A DNA stretch of 64,000 bases from Mycobacterium deserti (GTDB lineage: Bacteria > Actinomycetota > Actinomycetes > Mycobacteriales > Mycobacteriaceae), in contig NZ_JAODWD010000002.1 in the NCBI RefSeq assembly GCF_025345615.1, positions 744,001 through 808,000 of the forward strand, given 5' to 3'. Positions 45,153 to 55,416 of this stretch are shown one piece after another. Both the position numbers and the translations under genes were made by a program. Under the pieces are notes generated by a model. That model was not told the origin of the DNA. It did no database searches and saw only the letters and a list, made by a program, of their open reading frames with translations. Position 1 is the stretch's first letter, and each line of letters starts with the position of its first letter.

Positions 45153-46531
45153 GTCGTGTTCTCCTTACGTCGTTGCGCGGCAACAGCGGCCGTGACGACA
45201 GCGATGAGGAGCAGCACGCCCGCTCCTGCGAACGCGATCGTGCGCGGTGCGGTGTCCGGAATCGCGGGGGGCGGCGGCGCGGCGATCGGCTTGGACGCGG
45301 GAGGGGCGGCCGCGCCGTCGCCGGCCGCGCTGACGTCCCACGTCAACGCGGCGACGGCGTCGACCAATCCGGCGCCGGTCAGGTTCGACGGTGCACGAGC
45401 GGCGCCCTGGGCGCCCGCGGTCAGGCGGTCCACCACCTGCTGTGCGGTCAGCTCCGGGAATCGGCTGCGCACCAGGGCCGCAACCCCCGACACATACGCG
45501 GCGGCGAAGCCGGAACTGTTGAGGCCGAACAGCTGTCCCTGATCGTTGGGCAAGGCGTTGGCAAGCCCGCCGCCGTCGGCGTTCCCCACCGAGGCGACGT
45601 TCTCTCCGGGCGCCGCGATCCCCACCCACGGGCCGGCCATCGTGAAGTCCGATGCCTGCCCGCCTGCCGACAGCGACCCGACGGACAGCACGTACTGTTG
45701 CCACGCGGACGGGATCGACATCGACGTGACACCGGCCCAGTTGCGCGGATCCGCCGGACGCCCCGGATCCGAGAGCGGATTCGACGGGCATGCCGATCCT
45801 GGGTTCAGCCCGGCGCGGTTGTTGCCCGCCGCGGCGACGACCACCGCGTTCTTCTCGACGGCCGCATAACGCAGTGCGGCACCGAGTTCGGCCTGGTTGA
45901 CGTCTTCGATGGCCGGCAGGCATGTCACGGCGGAGATGTTGATGACTCGAGCGCCGAGATCGGCGGCGCGCACCACGGCACGCGCCAGCGTCGCGACGTC
46001 GAGCGCGACGCGCGCCGTGGCCGGATCCTCACCGGTGTCGCGGGGCGCGAAGCGCGCCGACGTAGAGCGGATCGACAGCACTCGGGAATTGGGTGCGACG
46101 CCCGAGAAGCCGTCGGCTCCGGGCTGTCCGGCGATCAAGCCGGCCACCAGGGTTCCGTGGCCGTCACAGTCGGTCAGCCCGTCCGTCGACTCGACGAAGT
46201 CACCGCCGGGATCGACATTGGGCAACCGCGGGCCGGGCCGCACACCGGTGTCGATCACCGCCACAAGTTGGCCGTCGCCGCGGCTGTACTTCCACGCACC
46301 CGCGAGGTTCAGCATCGACTGGTTCGGGCTGACCGCACTCGGGTCGCTACCGGGCAGGACAGCGGTCGTGACGCAGTCGCCACGCTGAGCCATCGCCTGA
46401 ACGGGCGCAGCGGCACCCGAAGGAGGAGCCACTCCGGGCTCGACCTCGAGTGGTGTAATCGCCTGCGCCGCAGGAGAACTCACCGCCACCATGGCCACCA
46501 CAGCCATCGCGGCGGCAAGACGGGGGTACAT
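45149..46531 (-). CDS. mycP3: Mycosin MycP3 (subtilisin-like), catalytic Ser apparently replaced
   Basis: 460 residues: signal peptide, S8 protease domain, Pro-rich linker and C-terminal anchor helix (AFAGAGVLLLIAVVTAAVAA). Asp94 (VIDTGV) and His125 (DGHGTL) of the triad are present, as is the oxyanion Asn region AAAGNN. The serine motif G-T-S-x-A-A reads S-S-G-F-A-A (residues 339-344), so the nucleophile position is Gly341. Mycosins also have a structural role in stabilising ESX complexes. ATG 46531 overlaps the eccD3 stop by one base; a GTG one codon before is possible. Confidence 0.93.
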   Translation of the reverse strand: MYPRLAAAMAVVAMVAVSSPAAQAITPLEVEPGVAPPSGAAAPVQAMAQRGDCVTTAVLPGSDPSAVSPNQSMLNLAGAWKYSRGDGQLVAVIDTGVRPGPRLPNVDPGGDFVESTDGLTDCDGHGTLVAGLIAGQPGADGFSGVAPNSRVLSIRSTSARFAPRDTGEDPATARVALDVATLARAVVRAADLGARVINISAVTCLPAIEDVNQAELGAALRYAAVEKNAVVVAAAGNNRAGLNPGSACPSNPLSDPGRPADPRNWAGVTSMSIPSAWQQYVLSVGSLSAGGQASDFTMAGPWVGIAAPGENVASVGNADGGGLANALPNDQGQLFGLNSSGFAAAYVSGVAALVRSRFPELTAQQVVDRLTAGAQGAARAPSNLTGAGLVDAVAALTWDVSAAGDGAAAPPASKPIAAPPPPAIPDTAPRTIAFAGAGVLLLIAVVTAAVAAQRRKENTT

Positions 46532-47973
46532 CACCGATTCAGCACCCAGGCGAACAACCCCACCAGATAAGCCAGCACCGGGATCAGCGAGGCGTCGACA
46601 CCTGAGGCGAGGAAGCCGACCAGCCTGCGCATCGGCAGCGAGTACGTGTCCGGCGACGCGACGCCCGGGAACAGTGCGGCGATCACCCAGACGGCGGTCA
46701 GCGCGCCGAGCGCCGCCAGCGCCCACCACGCCGCGGCGTAGCGACCGTCGGCGATGAACACCGCGAGGAACGCCAGGCCCATCAGGAACGGCTGGGCCAG
46801 CAGCCAGGCCTTGCACGGTGCGGAGTCCCACACCCTGGCGCGCAGCACCGAGCCCAACGCCACGGCCCCGACGACATACCATCCCCAGCTCGAAACCCCC
46901 TGCGGGGCAGCCAGCATCAGCGTGCCCGCTGTGGACAGCAGAACGGCGCCCGCAATGAAGCCGGTCTGATGGGAGTCGCTGAGACGGACGCGACGCGGAA
47001 GGTCGGCCAACACCGCCAACGACGGTGCCGACGGCGTGGGGTCACCGGGCGCCGGAATCACCGGTACCGGCAGCCGCGACCACAATGCGGACAACTGGGC
47101 AGCCTGCACGGTGACCACAAGGGCCAGCACGATGAGCGCTGACCCGACGATCACCGAGTTCAGCTGCCAGATCGCCGCGGCACCGGAAACCAGCAGCGAC
47201 ACCAGGCCCACGACGGCGGCGGCGGTGAAAACCGCGACTGCGCGTTCGGCGATCGTGATGCACACGATCGACCACGCCGTCACGCCCGCGGCGGCGAGCA
47301 GCACCTGGGACGGACCGAACTCACCGGGTACCAGTAATCCGAGCGCGGCGGCCAGCGGTACGAGCGCTGTCACCGACAGCGCCGTGGCCAGTTGCGGCGC
47401 GCGGGGACGGGCGAACAGCGAAACCACGACGGTCAGAACGGCGATCGCAGCGACCGCGATGAGGCCGGCTTGACCGCCTGTGAGTATGCGGTGCGCCGTC
47501 GCGAAACCGGTGGCGACGACAATCAGCGCGATGGTGGCGATGGCGGCGAAACGCTGAATATCACGAGCACCCCATGGCTTCTCGCGTGCCGCGGAGAAGA
47601 TCACCGCCGCGTCGCCGATGTCCTCCACAATGCGCGGAGCCGGCGGCCCCGCCGGCACGGGCTGCAACGCGAGTAGATCACCGTCGACGACGCCGACGGT
47701 GTCCAGCGTGGCATCCAAACTGAACGGCGCCCCGCCGACCGGCGCGAGCGACAGCGCCGTCGGCGCGCCGTCGTCGGTGTCGTCGGTGGGCATCGCCATC
47801 CGGCGTACCGCAGGCAGGATCTCGCGCAGCGGTAGTTCGGTCGGCAGGGCCATGTCCGTGACGCGTCCGCCCGCAGAAGCGTCCGGGCCGCCCGCGGCGA
47901 GCACCGCGACGCGGACGATCGGCATCACCGCCGCCGAGGATGTCGTGCCGGTCAGCTGACTGTCTGGCGCCAT
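46531..47973 (-). CDS. eccD3: ESX-3 secretion protein EccD3
   Basis: 480 residues. An N-terminal ubiquitin-like domain (about 15-110, MPIVRVAVLAAG, DMALPTELPLREILPAV) precedes about 11 membrane helices that form the channel-like vestibule of the type VII membrane complex. ATG 47973 lies 22 bp inside espG3. The stop overlaps the mycP3 start (TGATG). Equivalent to Rv0290. Confidence 0.94.
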   Translation of the reverse strand: MAPDSQLTGTTSSAAVMPIVRVAVLAAGGPDASAGGRVTDMALPTELPLREILPAVRRMAMPTDDTDDGAPTALSLAPVGGAPFSLDATLDTVGVVDGDLLALQPVPAGPPAPRIVEDIGDAAVIFSAAREKPWGARDIQRFAAIATIALIVVATGFATAHRILTGGQAGLIAVAAIAVLTVVVSLFARPRAPQLATALSVTALVPLAAALGLLVPGEFGPSQVLLAAAGVTAWSIVCITIAERAVAVFTAAAVVGLVSLLVSGAAAIWQLNSVIVGSALIVLALVVTVQAAQLSALWSRLPVPVIPAPGDPTPSAPSLAVLADLPRRVRLSDSHQTGFIAGAVLLSTAGTLMLAAPQGVSSWGWYVVGAVALGSVLRARVWDSAPCKAWLLAQPFLMGLAFLAVFIADGRYAAAWWALAALGALTAVWVIAALFPGVASPDTYSLPMRRLVGFLASGVDASLIPVLAYLVGLFAWVLNR

Positions 47974-48824
47974 TGCTGGTGTTCCGTTCTCTGGTCGGAG
48001 TCGAAGTCTCGGGTCAAGTGCAACTGCGGGAACCACGGGCCGTCGGGCAGCGTGGCGGTGAGCCGCTCGATTGCGGCGGCGATCGCCAGCGGCGTGCCGG
48101 GTGTGAATGTCGATATCCACTCGCCGTCGAAGGCTTTCGTAGGTGTGACGAGCACCCGCCCCTTCTCGGTGTCGACGATGCTGACCCCGACGTTCGTACT
48201 GACGCGATGACCGTCGCGGTGGTCGCCCGCGACGATCTCCACGAACGTGCGGCCCGGTGCGTATGCGGCCTCAACCACCGGCCGCGCTGTCGGCGGGATG
48301 CCGAGGAATTCGAGGATCTCTGTGAGGTCCGCGCCGTTGCGTAGCTGCTCGTCGGCGCGCGCGCCGGCGCGTGCGGGTATCGCGAACTCCTCGAACGTCG
48401 CAGGCGACCGCCCCGAGAGGCCCGCTGTCAAGACGGGCACCAGCGCCTGCGGATGGTCGACATCCAACGCGGTGAACGTGACCAGGCCACCGCTGCGGAG
48501 CGCGACGACCGTGCGGTCGTCGCGGCGCGACACCTGTCCGCGCAGCATGTCGCCTGCGCCGCTGACGAATCGGAGTTCGAGCCAGCGTCGAGGTCGGCAG
48601 GTCATCGTGATCCATTGGCGCACACCGGGATCGATGATCCCGCCCGCGGTCATCACGCCGAGGTCTGTCAGCTCCAGGGACAGCCTGGCTTCGACGCCGG
48701 CTCGATGCGCGAGGTCGCTGTACGGCGGCGTGATGGCCAGAACCCATGGGAAGTTCCCGACGCCCGACGCATCGGCGACGAACCAGGCCTGCTCCGCGGT
48801 CAGCTCGACTGCGTTAGCGGCCAC
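47952..48824 (-). CDS. espG3: ESX-3 PE/PPE chaperone EspG3
   Basis: 290 residues, cytoplasmic chaperone that binds the tip of PPE proteins of ESX-3 PE/PPE pairs and keeps them soluble for export. Recognised by collinearity with Rv0289 and stretches such as VELTAEQAWFVADA and DIGVSIVDTEKG-like beta-sheet parts (here VGVSIVDTEKGRVLVTP). GTG 48824, six bases after the esxH stop; its 3' end overlaps eccD3 by 22 bp. Confidence 0.92.
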   Translation of the reverse strand: MAANAVELTAEQAWFVADASGVGNFPWVLAITPPYSDLAHRAGVEARLSLELTDLGVMTAGGIIDPGVRQWITMTCRPRRWLELRFVSGAGDMLRGQVSRRDDRTVVALRSGGLVTFTALDVDHPQALVPVLTAGLSGRSPATFEEFAIPARAGARADEQLRNGADLTEILEFLGIPPTARPVVEAAYAPGRTFVEIVAGDHRDGHRVSTNVGVSIVDTEKGRVLVTPTKAFDGEWISTFTPGTPLAIAAAIERLTATLPDGPWFPQLHLTRDFDSDQRTEHQQWRQTVS

Positions 48825-48830
48825 CGACTG

Positions 48831-49121
48831 TCAGCCGCCCCACTTGGCGCCTTCGGCGGCATCGCGGGCGCTCATCGACATGGTGTTGGTCTCGTGGGTG
48901 GCCGCCATCGCGCGGTAGGCGCGGACCAGTTCTTCGAGGCTGGTGTTCCACTGCGCCTGCCACGCCTGGTAGCTCATGCCGGTATCGCCCTGCCAGGCGC
49001 CAGCCAGAGCCGCCTGCTCGCTGGCGATGTCGGCGCCGACGCCGTGCATCGCACCCGCGTATCCCGCCATCTCGCCCGCGTGAGCCAGCATGGCCGGGTA
49101 GTTGTACATGATCTGGGACAT
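48831..49121 (-). CDS. esxH: WXG100 protein EsxH (TB10.4)
   Basis: 96 residues, secreted as a 1:1 helical heterodimer with EsxG and required for siderophore-dependent iron uptake. The WxG turn is AWQGDT (residues 43-45), with the C-terminal Y/D export signal region downstream. Of the four zinc ligands of M. tuberculosis EsxH (His14, His70, His76, Glu77), His14, His76 and Glu77 are kept and position 70 is Arg. ATG 49121, 28 bp after esxG. Confidence 0.96.
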   Translation of the reverse strand: MSQIMYNYPAMLAHAGEMAGYAGAMHGVGADIASEQAALAGAWQGDTGMSYQAWQAQWNTSLEELVRAYRAMAATHETNTMSMSARDAAEGAKWGG

Positions 49122-49149
49122 CAGGTTCTCCCTCTCGTCGGTTCGAAGT

Positions 49150-49443
49150 TCAGATGGCGGTGTAAGTGCTTGCCGCGGCGGCATCCTCGGCGACGTAAGT
49201 GCCCGCCGCGTCGCCCAGGTTGACCTGCGCGATGTCGAGAAGCGCGTTGACCTTCGCGGAGACCTCGATGAATCGCGCGTGCGCGGCCTGGAACGCGGCC
49301 GACGATTCGCCCATGTGGAAGGCCTGCGCAGACTGTGCGGCCTGCTCGGCCTGGGCCATGGTGCTGCGCATCAACGCCGCCTTGGCGGAGAACGCCGCCT
49401 CCGAGGAGACCAGCTGCGGGATGTGAGCGTCCAACATGCTCAT
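49150..49443 (-). CDS. esxG: WXG100-family protein EsxG
   Basis: 97 residues, same length as Rv0287. Partner of EsxH. The turn reads FHMGESS, the usual W being His as in other EsxG proteins. The C-terminus carries [10 protein letters not shown], matching the YxxxD/E export signal. ATG 49443 with AAAGGAA upstream. Confidence 0.96.
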   Translation of the reverse strand: MSMLDAHIPQLVSSEAAFSAKAALMRSTMAQAEQAAQSAQAFHMGESSAAFQAAHARFIEVSAKVNALLDIAQVNLGDAAGTYVAEDAAAASTYTAI

Positions 49444-49495
49444 GGATGTTCCTTTCGGATTGAGGATCGTGCTCGGTTTCGGTCAGATGGTCCGA

Positions 49496-51076
49496 TCAGT
49501 CGCGTGCTCCCCTCTCCGGATGCCAGTCGCCGGGCAGCAGAGGTTCGGTGGGCCCGCCGCCGAACGAGTCGCCCATGAGCTCAGTCAGGCCGGCCGCTTC
49601 TTCGGCTTCGGACCTCGTCGCCGCTCCCGTGAAACCGACTGTGCCCGCGCCCTTCTGCGACGCGGCCACGTGCGGCCCGCGTACCGGCTCATCGGGGGTG
49701 TCGTCCTCGTCGGGCTCGTAGTCCATGTACGCGTCGGCGTATTGCCGCTGGTTTACCGGTGTGGTGCGGCGCCGGCGCGCCTTGCGCTTGGCCAGCGACG
49801 ATGCCGCGGCAGCCGCGGCGGCCGAAGCCGCGATGTCGGAGGCCGGCGCCTTCGCGCTCGTTCCCTCGCGAAACGTCGGCGACAGCCCGCCGTCCGGGTC
49901 GACGTTGCCGATCGCGTACGGCACCGCTGCGCCCACACCCGGCGCGGGAGCGCCACCGGCAGGCGCGGTCCCGCCGGCCACCGATGCGCCGGGCGCGGGT
50001 GCCGTCGACGGCACGGTCGGCGACACGGTCGTGACCGGGGCGAGGGCGCTGTCGGCACGCTGCGGCGTCGGAGCGGTGGGCTGCGGTGCGGGTGCAGGCG
50101 CGGGTGCCGGTGCCGGCTCGCCCGCAACGGGTCGGTTCAAGTACTCGTTGAGGAAGTATCCGCCGACACCAAGGCCGATCGCCAGCAGCGGTTGCAGCAG
50201 GAGCTGGGGATAGGTCAGGGAGGCGCCCACCCACGAAACTGCCTGGTAGGCAACGGCGAACAGAAACGGGCCGTACTGGACCAGAGTTGGACCGGGGTTG
50301 GTCAGCAAGCCGGTGATCAGATCGATGGTGTTCCCCACCGGATCGTTGAAGAACGTGAGGATCGGCTCGAACAGCTGGTACGTGTAATCCGTGTAGGCCT
50401 GATAGAACTGGCCCAGCGCCTGCAGCAGCGACGAGATGAAGTCGGAGTTGGCCAGCGCCGAACCGGAATCCGCCGCGGTCACCTGGGCGAAGGACTGCTG
50501 CGCCGTCGCCGCCGACGACCCCGCCTCACTGACACCGGGTGCCAGCAGCATCGGCGCGGGCGTTGTTGTCGGCGTCGCCGCCACCGCAGCTCCTGACACG
50601 GCCTGATACATGCTCATCGTGGTCGCGGCCTGGATCCACATCCGCACGTAGTCGGCCTCGTTGAGGGCAATCGGAATCGTGTTGATACCAAGGAAATTCG
50701 TTGCCAACAGCACCCCGTGGATGGTGTGGTTGAGTGCGAGCTCGGCCAGCGTCGGCATCGTCGCCAACGCGGTGGTGTAGGCCGCGGCGGCCGTCTCGTG
50801 CTGGACGGCCGTGGCCGCGCTGTTGGCACTGGCCTGCGCCAACCAGGCGAGATACGGCGCATGCGCGGCGGTGTACTGCTCAGCGCTCGGGCCCTCCCAC
50901 GCCCCCGATTGGACCGCACCGAGCACGCTCGTCAACTCCGCGGCAGCACTGGAGTATTCAGCCGCCAGCGACTGCCAGGCCCCTGCTGCGGCGAGCAGCG
51001 ACCCCGGCCCGGGCCCGCTGCTCAGCGCCGCCGAGTGCACCTCCGGGGGGAGTGCCATCCATACCGGGGCGGTCAC
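49496..51076 (-). CDS. PPE4: PPE-family protein PPE4
   Basis: 526 residues. The N-terminal PPE domain (about 1-175) has the Pro-Pro-Glu at 10-12 and the WEG of [10 protein letters not shown] near residue 59. Hydrophobic C-terminal segments (about 215-320) are followed by a Pro/Ala-rich and then charged tail ending [11 protein letters not shown]. It forms a pair with the PE protein 2 bp upstream and is guided by EspG3. PPE4 of ESX-3 is tied to mycobactin-mediated iron acquisition. GTG start. Confidence 0.93.
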   Translation of the reverse strand: MTAPVWMALPPEVHSAALSSGPGPGSLLAAAGAWQSLAAEYSSAAAELTSVLGAVQSGAWEGPSAEQYTAAHAPYLAWLAQASANSAATAVQHETAAAAYTTALATMPTLAELALNHTIHGVLLATNFLGINTIPIALNEADYVRMWIQAATTMSMYQAVSGAAVAATPTTTPAPMLLAPGVSEAGSSAATAQQSFAQVTAADSGSALANSDFISSLLQALGQFYQAYTDYTYQLFEPILTFFNDPVGNTIDLITGLLTNPGPTLVQYGPFLFAVAYQAVSWVGASLTYPQLLLQPLLAIGLGVGGYFLNEYLNRPVAGEPAPAPAPAPAPQPTAPTPQRADSALAPVTTVSPTVPSTAPAPGASVAGGTAPAGGAPAPGVGAAVPYAIGNVDPDGGLSPTFREGTSAKAPASDIAASAAAAAAASSLAKRKARRRRTTPVNQRQYADAYMDYEPDEDDTPDEPVRGPHVAASQKGAGTVGFTGAATRSEAEEAAGLTELMGDSFGGGPTEPLLPGDWHPERGARD

Positions 51077-51078
51077 GA

Positions 51079-51387
51079 TCAGCTGCCGGCGACCAGGTAC
51101 GACGAAGCCGCCGCCGCGTCACCGGTGGCGTAGCTGACGCCGGACTCACCGACGCCGACGCCCGAGCGGCCCAGTTCCTCGATGCCCTGGGCGGCCATCG
51201 CGTTGTGCTCCACGCCGTGGGAGCTCAGGCCCGCGGCGGTCTGCAGCGACACCGGGTCGACTGCTGGCGGCAGGACGGCCGTGACGAGCGGTGCGGCAGC
51301 GGCGTGCGCAGCGGCCAGGCGGGCGGTCAGCGCCTCGACGGCGCTACCTGCCGCGGCAAGTCCCTCGGGAACGACTCGCAGAGTCAT
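51079..51387 (-). CDS. PE5: PE-family protein PE5
   Basis: 102 residues, essentially one PE domain ([15 protein letters not shown] at the start). The export motif YATGD matches YxxxD/E near the C-terminus. ATG 51387 overlaps the eccC3 stop by one base (TGATG). It is predicted to dimerise with the PPE protein encoded next. Confidence 0.94.
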   Translation of the reverse strand: MTLRVVPEGLAAAGSAVEALTARLAAAHAAAAPLVTAVLPPAVDPVSLQTAAGLSSHGVEHNAMAAQGIEELGRSGVGVGESGVSYATGDAAAASSYLVAGS

Positions 51388-54300
51388 CAGTTGAACTCCC
51401 TTCCTCGGTTTCTCGGGCCGCCGACAGCGGCCTCGTCGGCGAACGGGTTGACGAGTTGCAGGAACGTCGCGTCGTCGCCGTCGTCGAGCAACATCGCGCG
51501 ACCCGCAGGCAGCCGGCGGAACCGCTGCCCCCTGATCTTGCCGCTGTCCTGCGGATTGCCCGACAGCATGACGATAGCCGCTTGGAGCTCGTTGAGGCGT
51601 CTCAGCAAAGGCGCGGTCATCAGGGCGTGCGCCGAACCCGTCGCTCGTGCAGTGACGATGACGCGTAGCCCCAGCTCGCTGGCCTGGCCCAGCAATCCGA
51701 GGAGCGCGGTCCAAGGACGTTGCCCGACGAACGGCCCGCTGACCGCGGGCGCGTCCGGGATCTGGTCGATGTCGTCGACGATCAGGTAGTGGGTGTGGCC
51801 CTCGTAGGTCCAGCTGGTCAGCTGCTGTGCCGTCATACCGGCAGGCGGACGTCGCTTCTCCAACAGCGCGGACAGACCCAGCATCGCCGGAGTGACCCGG
51901 TCGATGTTCGGCGTGTACTCGTTGTCCGGGAACAGCGGTTCGTCGACGAGGTGGAGCCGACGGTCGATCACCGTGAACGCGACGGTGTCTGGCGTATTAT
52001 GTTCGCGCACGGTGCGAATCAGGTGGCGTAGCAGAGTCGTCTTACCGGACTTGGCGTCGCCGAACACCATCAGCAGCGGGTTGTGTGCGAACGCCACCGA
52101 CACCGGGGCGAGGTCCTCCTCACGCTGTCCGATGACGACCCGCTCGGGCGCCGGGTACAGCGGAGCGAGCGCGGCAGGGGCGAGGTCGTGCGGCAGCAGC
52201 CGCACCGGTGGGGCCGTCACTCCGGGGTATCGGGAGTTGATGACGGCGATGTCGCGCAGGTTGGGCTCGGCGAACAGGAAATGCTCGGCGGCCATCGTGA
52301 GGCCGCGGCCTGGCTGGTCGGCCGGCACGGCATCGGCGGGACGTCGCAGCGCCCCGGTGACCCGCACATTGCTGTCGCGCGCGTCCGGCAGTTTCAGTTC
52401 GAGGCGCAGCCCGAGCCCGTCGCGCATCGCCAGGGGAACTTCAAGCCAGTTCGGGGTGGTGATGACGACGTGGATGCCGTACGACATCCCGGCGTTCACC
52501 AGTTCAGTCACTCTGGCCAGCAACGGGTTTCGGGTGTTGAAAGTGTCCGTGTTGTCCCTGCTGAACGCGTACAGGTTGTCGATCACGAGGAAGACCTCGC
52601 CGTACTCGTCGCGCTCGACGCCGTTACCTGCCCGGCCGTTGTGGCCGCGTGCCTGGCGGGCGCGCAGGAGCTGTTCGAGCTCACCGAACGTGCGCCGGAT
52701 CCGCTCTGGCTCCAACGGCGATGCGACGCTGCCGACGTGGGCGAGGTCCTCGAGGTCGCGCAGCTGGCCGCCGCCGTAGTCCAGGCAGTAGAAGGTCACG
52801 TCACGAGGTGAGTGCAGCGCGGCGGCCGACAGAATGAACGTCTGCAGCGCTGTCGTCTTACCGGACTTCGGGCCGCCGTGGATCAGCAGGTTGGCACCGG
52901 CCGACGTCGCGTCGAACACCAGCGGGTCGCGCCGCATTGCGAACGGACGATCGATCTCGCCGAGCGGCCAACGCCATTGCCGCTCCCCGATGTTCGTGCG
53001 GGCCAGCAGATCGTCCAGCGGAATCGACTCCTCCAGCGGCGGCAGCCACAGGCGCGGTGCCTTCGGCCCGTAGTGCGCCAGCTGATCACCGATCGTGGCG
53101 ACCAGCTTTCGCGGCTGCCGTTCCTCGCGAGCGGCCGGCTCGATGACGGCGACCGTGTCGGTCGGGGCATCGACGTGTCCCGCGGTGAACAACTGCGGCA
53201 CCGGAACCGATTTCACGACAACGGCCTTCTCGACCCGCGGCGGGTCGTAGATGCCGTCGACATAGGTGCTGCGGAACTTCACCGGCATCGCGCCCGGCGT
53301 CGGGACCAGAAAGCCCTCGCCCTTGTGGTCGGGACCGGCCTCGATGTGGAAGGCGTCCTCCACACCGATGATCTGGCGGCTCACTGCCGGACTGGCCACC
53401 TTCAGACCGATGCGGTAGGAGGTGTTCTTGTCGATGTCCTTGATGCGGCCGACGTCGAGGGTCTGCGAGGCGAACAGGATGTGGATGCGGAAGGAACGTC
53501 CTTTGCGCGCAACGTAGTCGAAGAGATCAGCGTACTCAGGGTGGTCGGCCAGCATCAGCGAGAACTCGTCGGCGACCACCAGCAGCGTGGGTAATGGCGG
53601 CAGGTCGTGGCCCGCCGCGATCGCGGCCTCGTACTCGAGCACCGAGCTGAACGCACTGCCCTGCACGCGGCGGCCTGCTTCCATCAGCAGCTGTTCGCGC
53701 CGCGCCACCTCACCACGCAGGGTGTCGGCGAACCGGTCGGCCAGCGACCGCTTCTCGGCCATGTTCGAGATGACAGCGACGACCTGCGGGAAGTCGCGGA
53801 AGATGTCAGCGCCTGCTTCGCCCTTGAAGTCGGCGTAGATCACGATCAGCCGATCGGCCGAATGGGTTGTCAACAGCGACAACAGGATCGACATCAGGGT
53901 CTGCGACTTGCCCGAGCCGGTCATACCGATCATCAGGCCGTGCGGCCCCATGCCGCCTTCCGCTTCGTCCTTGAGGTCGAAGAACAGCGGCTCACCGGTC
54001 GCGGTGACGCCGATGGGAACCCGCAGCTCGTCGGCACGCGTCCGTGGCGCCCACAGGCTCGCCACATCCAGTGCGGCAGCGTCGGGAATGCCGAGCAGTG
54101 CCGAGAAGGTGGCGACCCCTGAACTGCTGGAGCGTGCATGGCTGGGGTTGGAGTCCCAGCGCGACAGCCGGCGCGCGACGTGGCGTGCCGTGGCGACATC
54201 GAGTTGGTCGGCCACCTCGACGTAGGACTGCCAGCCGTTCGGCTGCCACCGCTCGAGACTGCCCTCGATGAGGCGAAGGATGGGCCGCTCCGGATCAGCG

Positions 54301-55355
54301 TACTGCTCGCGATGCGGCGCCTCGGTGATGCGGTGCACCAGCGTCACGCCTGCCAGGCCGTTGCGAGGCAGCACGGTGGCGGGGTCCGCGTCGGGATCGT
54401 CGAGGACGATCAGCATGTGCTTTGCGCCCGCGGCGTCGCCTGCACCGAACGGCGCTCGGTCGTCGAGCACCGGATCGAGCAGCGCACGCAGCTCCCGCGT
54501 ATCGCTCGCGAGGTAACGAGCCGGCCCGGCACCGTCGAACGAGCCGGGAATATCGTTGTGGGGTAACCACTTCAGCCATGCCCAGTCTTCGCTCTCGACG
54601 TCCGGCGATAGCAGGGCAACGCCGAGGACGGCGGGGTCGTGCCACGTGACAGCCTGCGCGATCCATGCCCGCAGCGCGCCGCGGACATCGGCGGGCTCAC
54701 CGAGCACGCTGATGCGTGAAACCTTGGCGAGGTCAATGCCCGCGGGGACTGCCCGCACCGTCCGTTGCACGTCGAGCAGCCCGCGCAATGTGGTGTGTGA
54801 GACGGGTTCGAGGTCCACCTCGTCGGCACTGTCCTTGACGCGCAGGGTCGCGTTGAGCGGCGCGTCGTGCAGACCGGTCCGCACGACCAGGAAGTCGCTG
54901 TCGTGCGGATCGCGCTCCCACTGCCTACGGGTACCGGGAACCTCGGCCAACAGGGCGGGGGCGGGGTGCGACCACTCGAGTGCCGCGCGCTGCTCGGCGG
55001 CGTGGGCCCGCACGTTGTCTCGGACCACGGACAGGTAGCGGAGGTAGTCGGCCCGCTCGGCGTCGACCTCCTCGGTCCGCATCTTGTTGTCGGTGCCGCG
55101 GTAGAGCGCCGTGGCGGCCAACAGCAGGACGAACGGGAAGAACAGGGTCGTCGGAGAGATGAGGCGCATGCCGGTGGCCACCAGTGCCACGATCATGCCG
55201 ATCACCAGGATCACGATCAGGTAGGGCAGCACCCGCCGCAGCAGCGACGGTGGCACCATCCGCGGCAGCTCGGGCGGCGGTTCGATGGTGATGGTTCCCT
55301 TGCGCGTCGCCGGCGCAGGAATCCTTCGGCGCGCTTCGAAGATGAGCCTGCTCAT
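51387..55355 (-). CDS. eccC3: ESX-3 secretion ATPase EccC3 (FtsK/SpoIIIE type)
   Basis: 1322 residues, the motor and substrate receptor of ESX-3. Two N-terminal membrane helices (about 40-90) and a stalk domain are followed by three FtsK-like ATPase domains with Walker A loops GMTGSGKS (about 480), GGPKSGKT (about 825) and GDAKSGKT (about 1095). The first has the acidic Walker [13 protein letters not shown]. Single-chain, as is usual for ESX-3. ATG 55355 gives the N-terminus [12 protein letters not shown] 61-bp gap separates it from eccB3. Confidence 0.96.
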   Translation of the reverse strand: MSRLIFEARRRIPAPATRKGTITIEPPPELPRMVPPSLLRRVLPYLIVILVIGMIVALVATGMRLISPTTLFFPFVLLLAATALYRGTDNKMRTEEVDAERADYLRYLSVVRDNVRAHAAEQRAALEWSHPAPALLAEVPGTRRQWERDPHDSDFLVVRTGLHDAPLNATLRVKDSADEVDLEPVSHTTLRGLLDVQRTVRAVPAGIDLAKVSRISVLGEPADVRGALRAWIAQAVTWHDPAVLGVALLSPDVESEDWAWLKWLPHNDIPGSFDGAGPARYLASDTRELRALLDPVLDDRAPFGAGDAAGAKHMLIVLDDPDADPATVLPRNGLAGVTLVHRITEAPHREQYADPERPILRLIEGSLERWQPNGWQSYVEVADQLDVATARHVARRLSRWDSNPSHARSSSSGVATFSALLGIPDAAALDVASLWAPRTRADELRVPIGVTATGEPLFFDLKDEAEGGMGPHGLMIGMTGSGKSQTLMSILLSLLTTHSADRLIVIYADFKGEAGADIFRDFPQVVAVISNMAEKRSLADRFADTLRGEVARREQLLMEAGRRVQGSAFSSVLEYEAAIAAGHDLPPLPTLLVVADEFSLMLADHPEYADLFDYVARKGRSFRIHILFASQTLDVGRIKDIDKNTSYRIGLKVASPAVSRQIIGVEDAFHIEAGPDHKGEGFLVPTPGAMPVKFRSTYVDGIYDPPRVEKAVVVKSVPVPQLFTAGHVDAPTDTVAVIEPAAREERQPRKLVATIGDQLAHYGPKAPRLWLPPLEESIPLDDLLARTNIGERQWRWPLGEIDRPFAMRRDPLVFDATSAGANLLIHGGPKSGKTTALQTFILSAAALHSPRDVTFYCLDYGGGQLRDLEDLAHVGSVASPLEPERIRRTFGELEQLLRARQARGHNGRAGNGVERDEYGEVFLVIDNLYAFSRDNTDTFNTRNPLLARVTELVNAGMSYGIHVVITTPNWLEVPLAMRDGLGLRLELKLPDARDSNVRVTGALRRPADAVPADQPGRGLTMAAEHFLFAEPNLRDIAVINSRYPGVTAPPVRLLPHDLAPAALAPLYPAPERVVIGQREEDLAPVSVAFAHNPLLMVFGDAKSGKTTLLRHLIRTVREHNTPDTVAFTVIDRRLHLVDEPLFPDNEYTPNIDRVTPAMLGLSALLEKRRPPAGMTAQQLTSWTYEGHTHYLIVDDIDQIPDAPAVSGPFVGQRPWTALLGLLGQASELGLRVIVTARATGSAHALMTAPLLRRLNELQAAIVMLSGNPQDSGKIRGQRFRRLPAGRAMLLDDGDDATFLQLVNPFADEAAVGGPRNRGREFN

Positions 55356-55416
55356 TTGCCGGCCTCGCGGGCTCGCCCGGCGCATTCTGTGCCGATGGTT
55401 CGCTTGCAAGCTTCGC

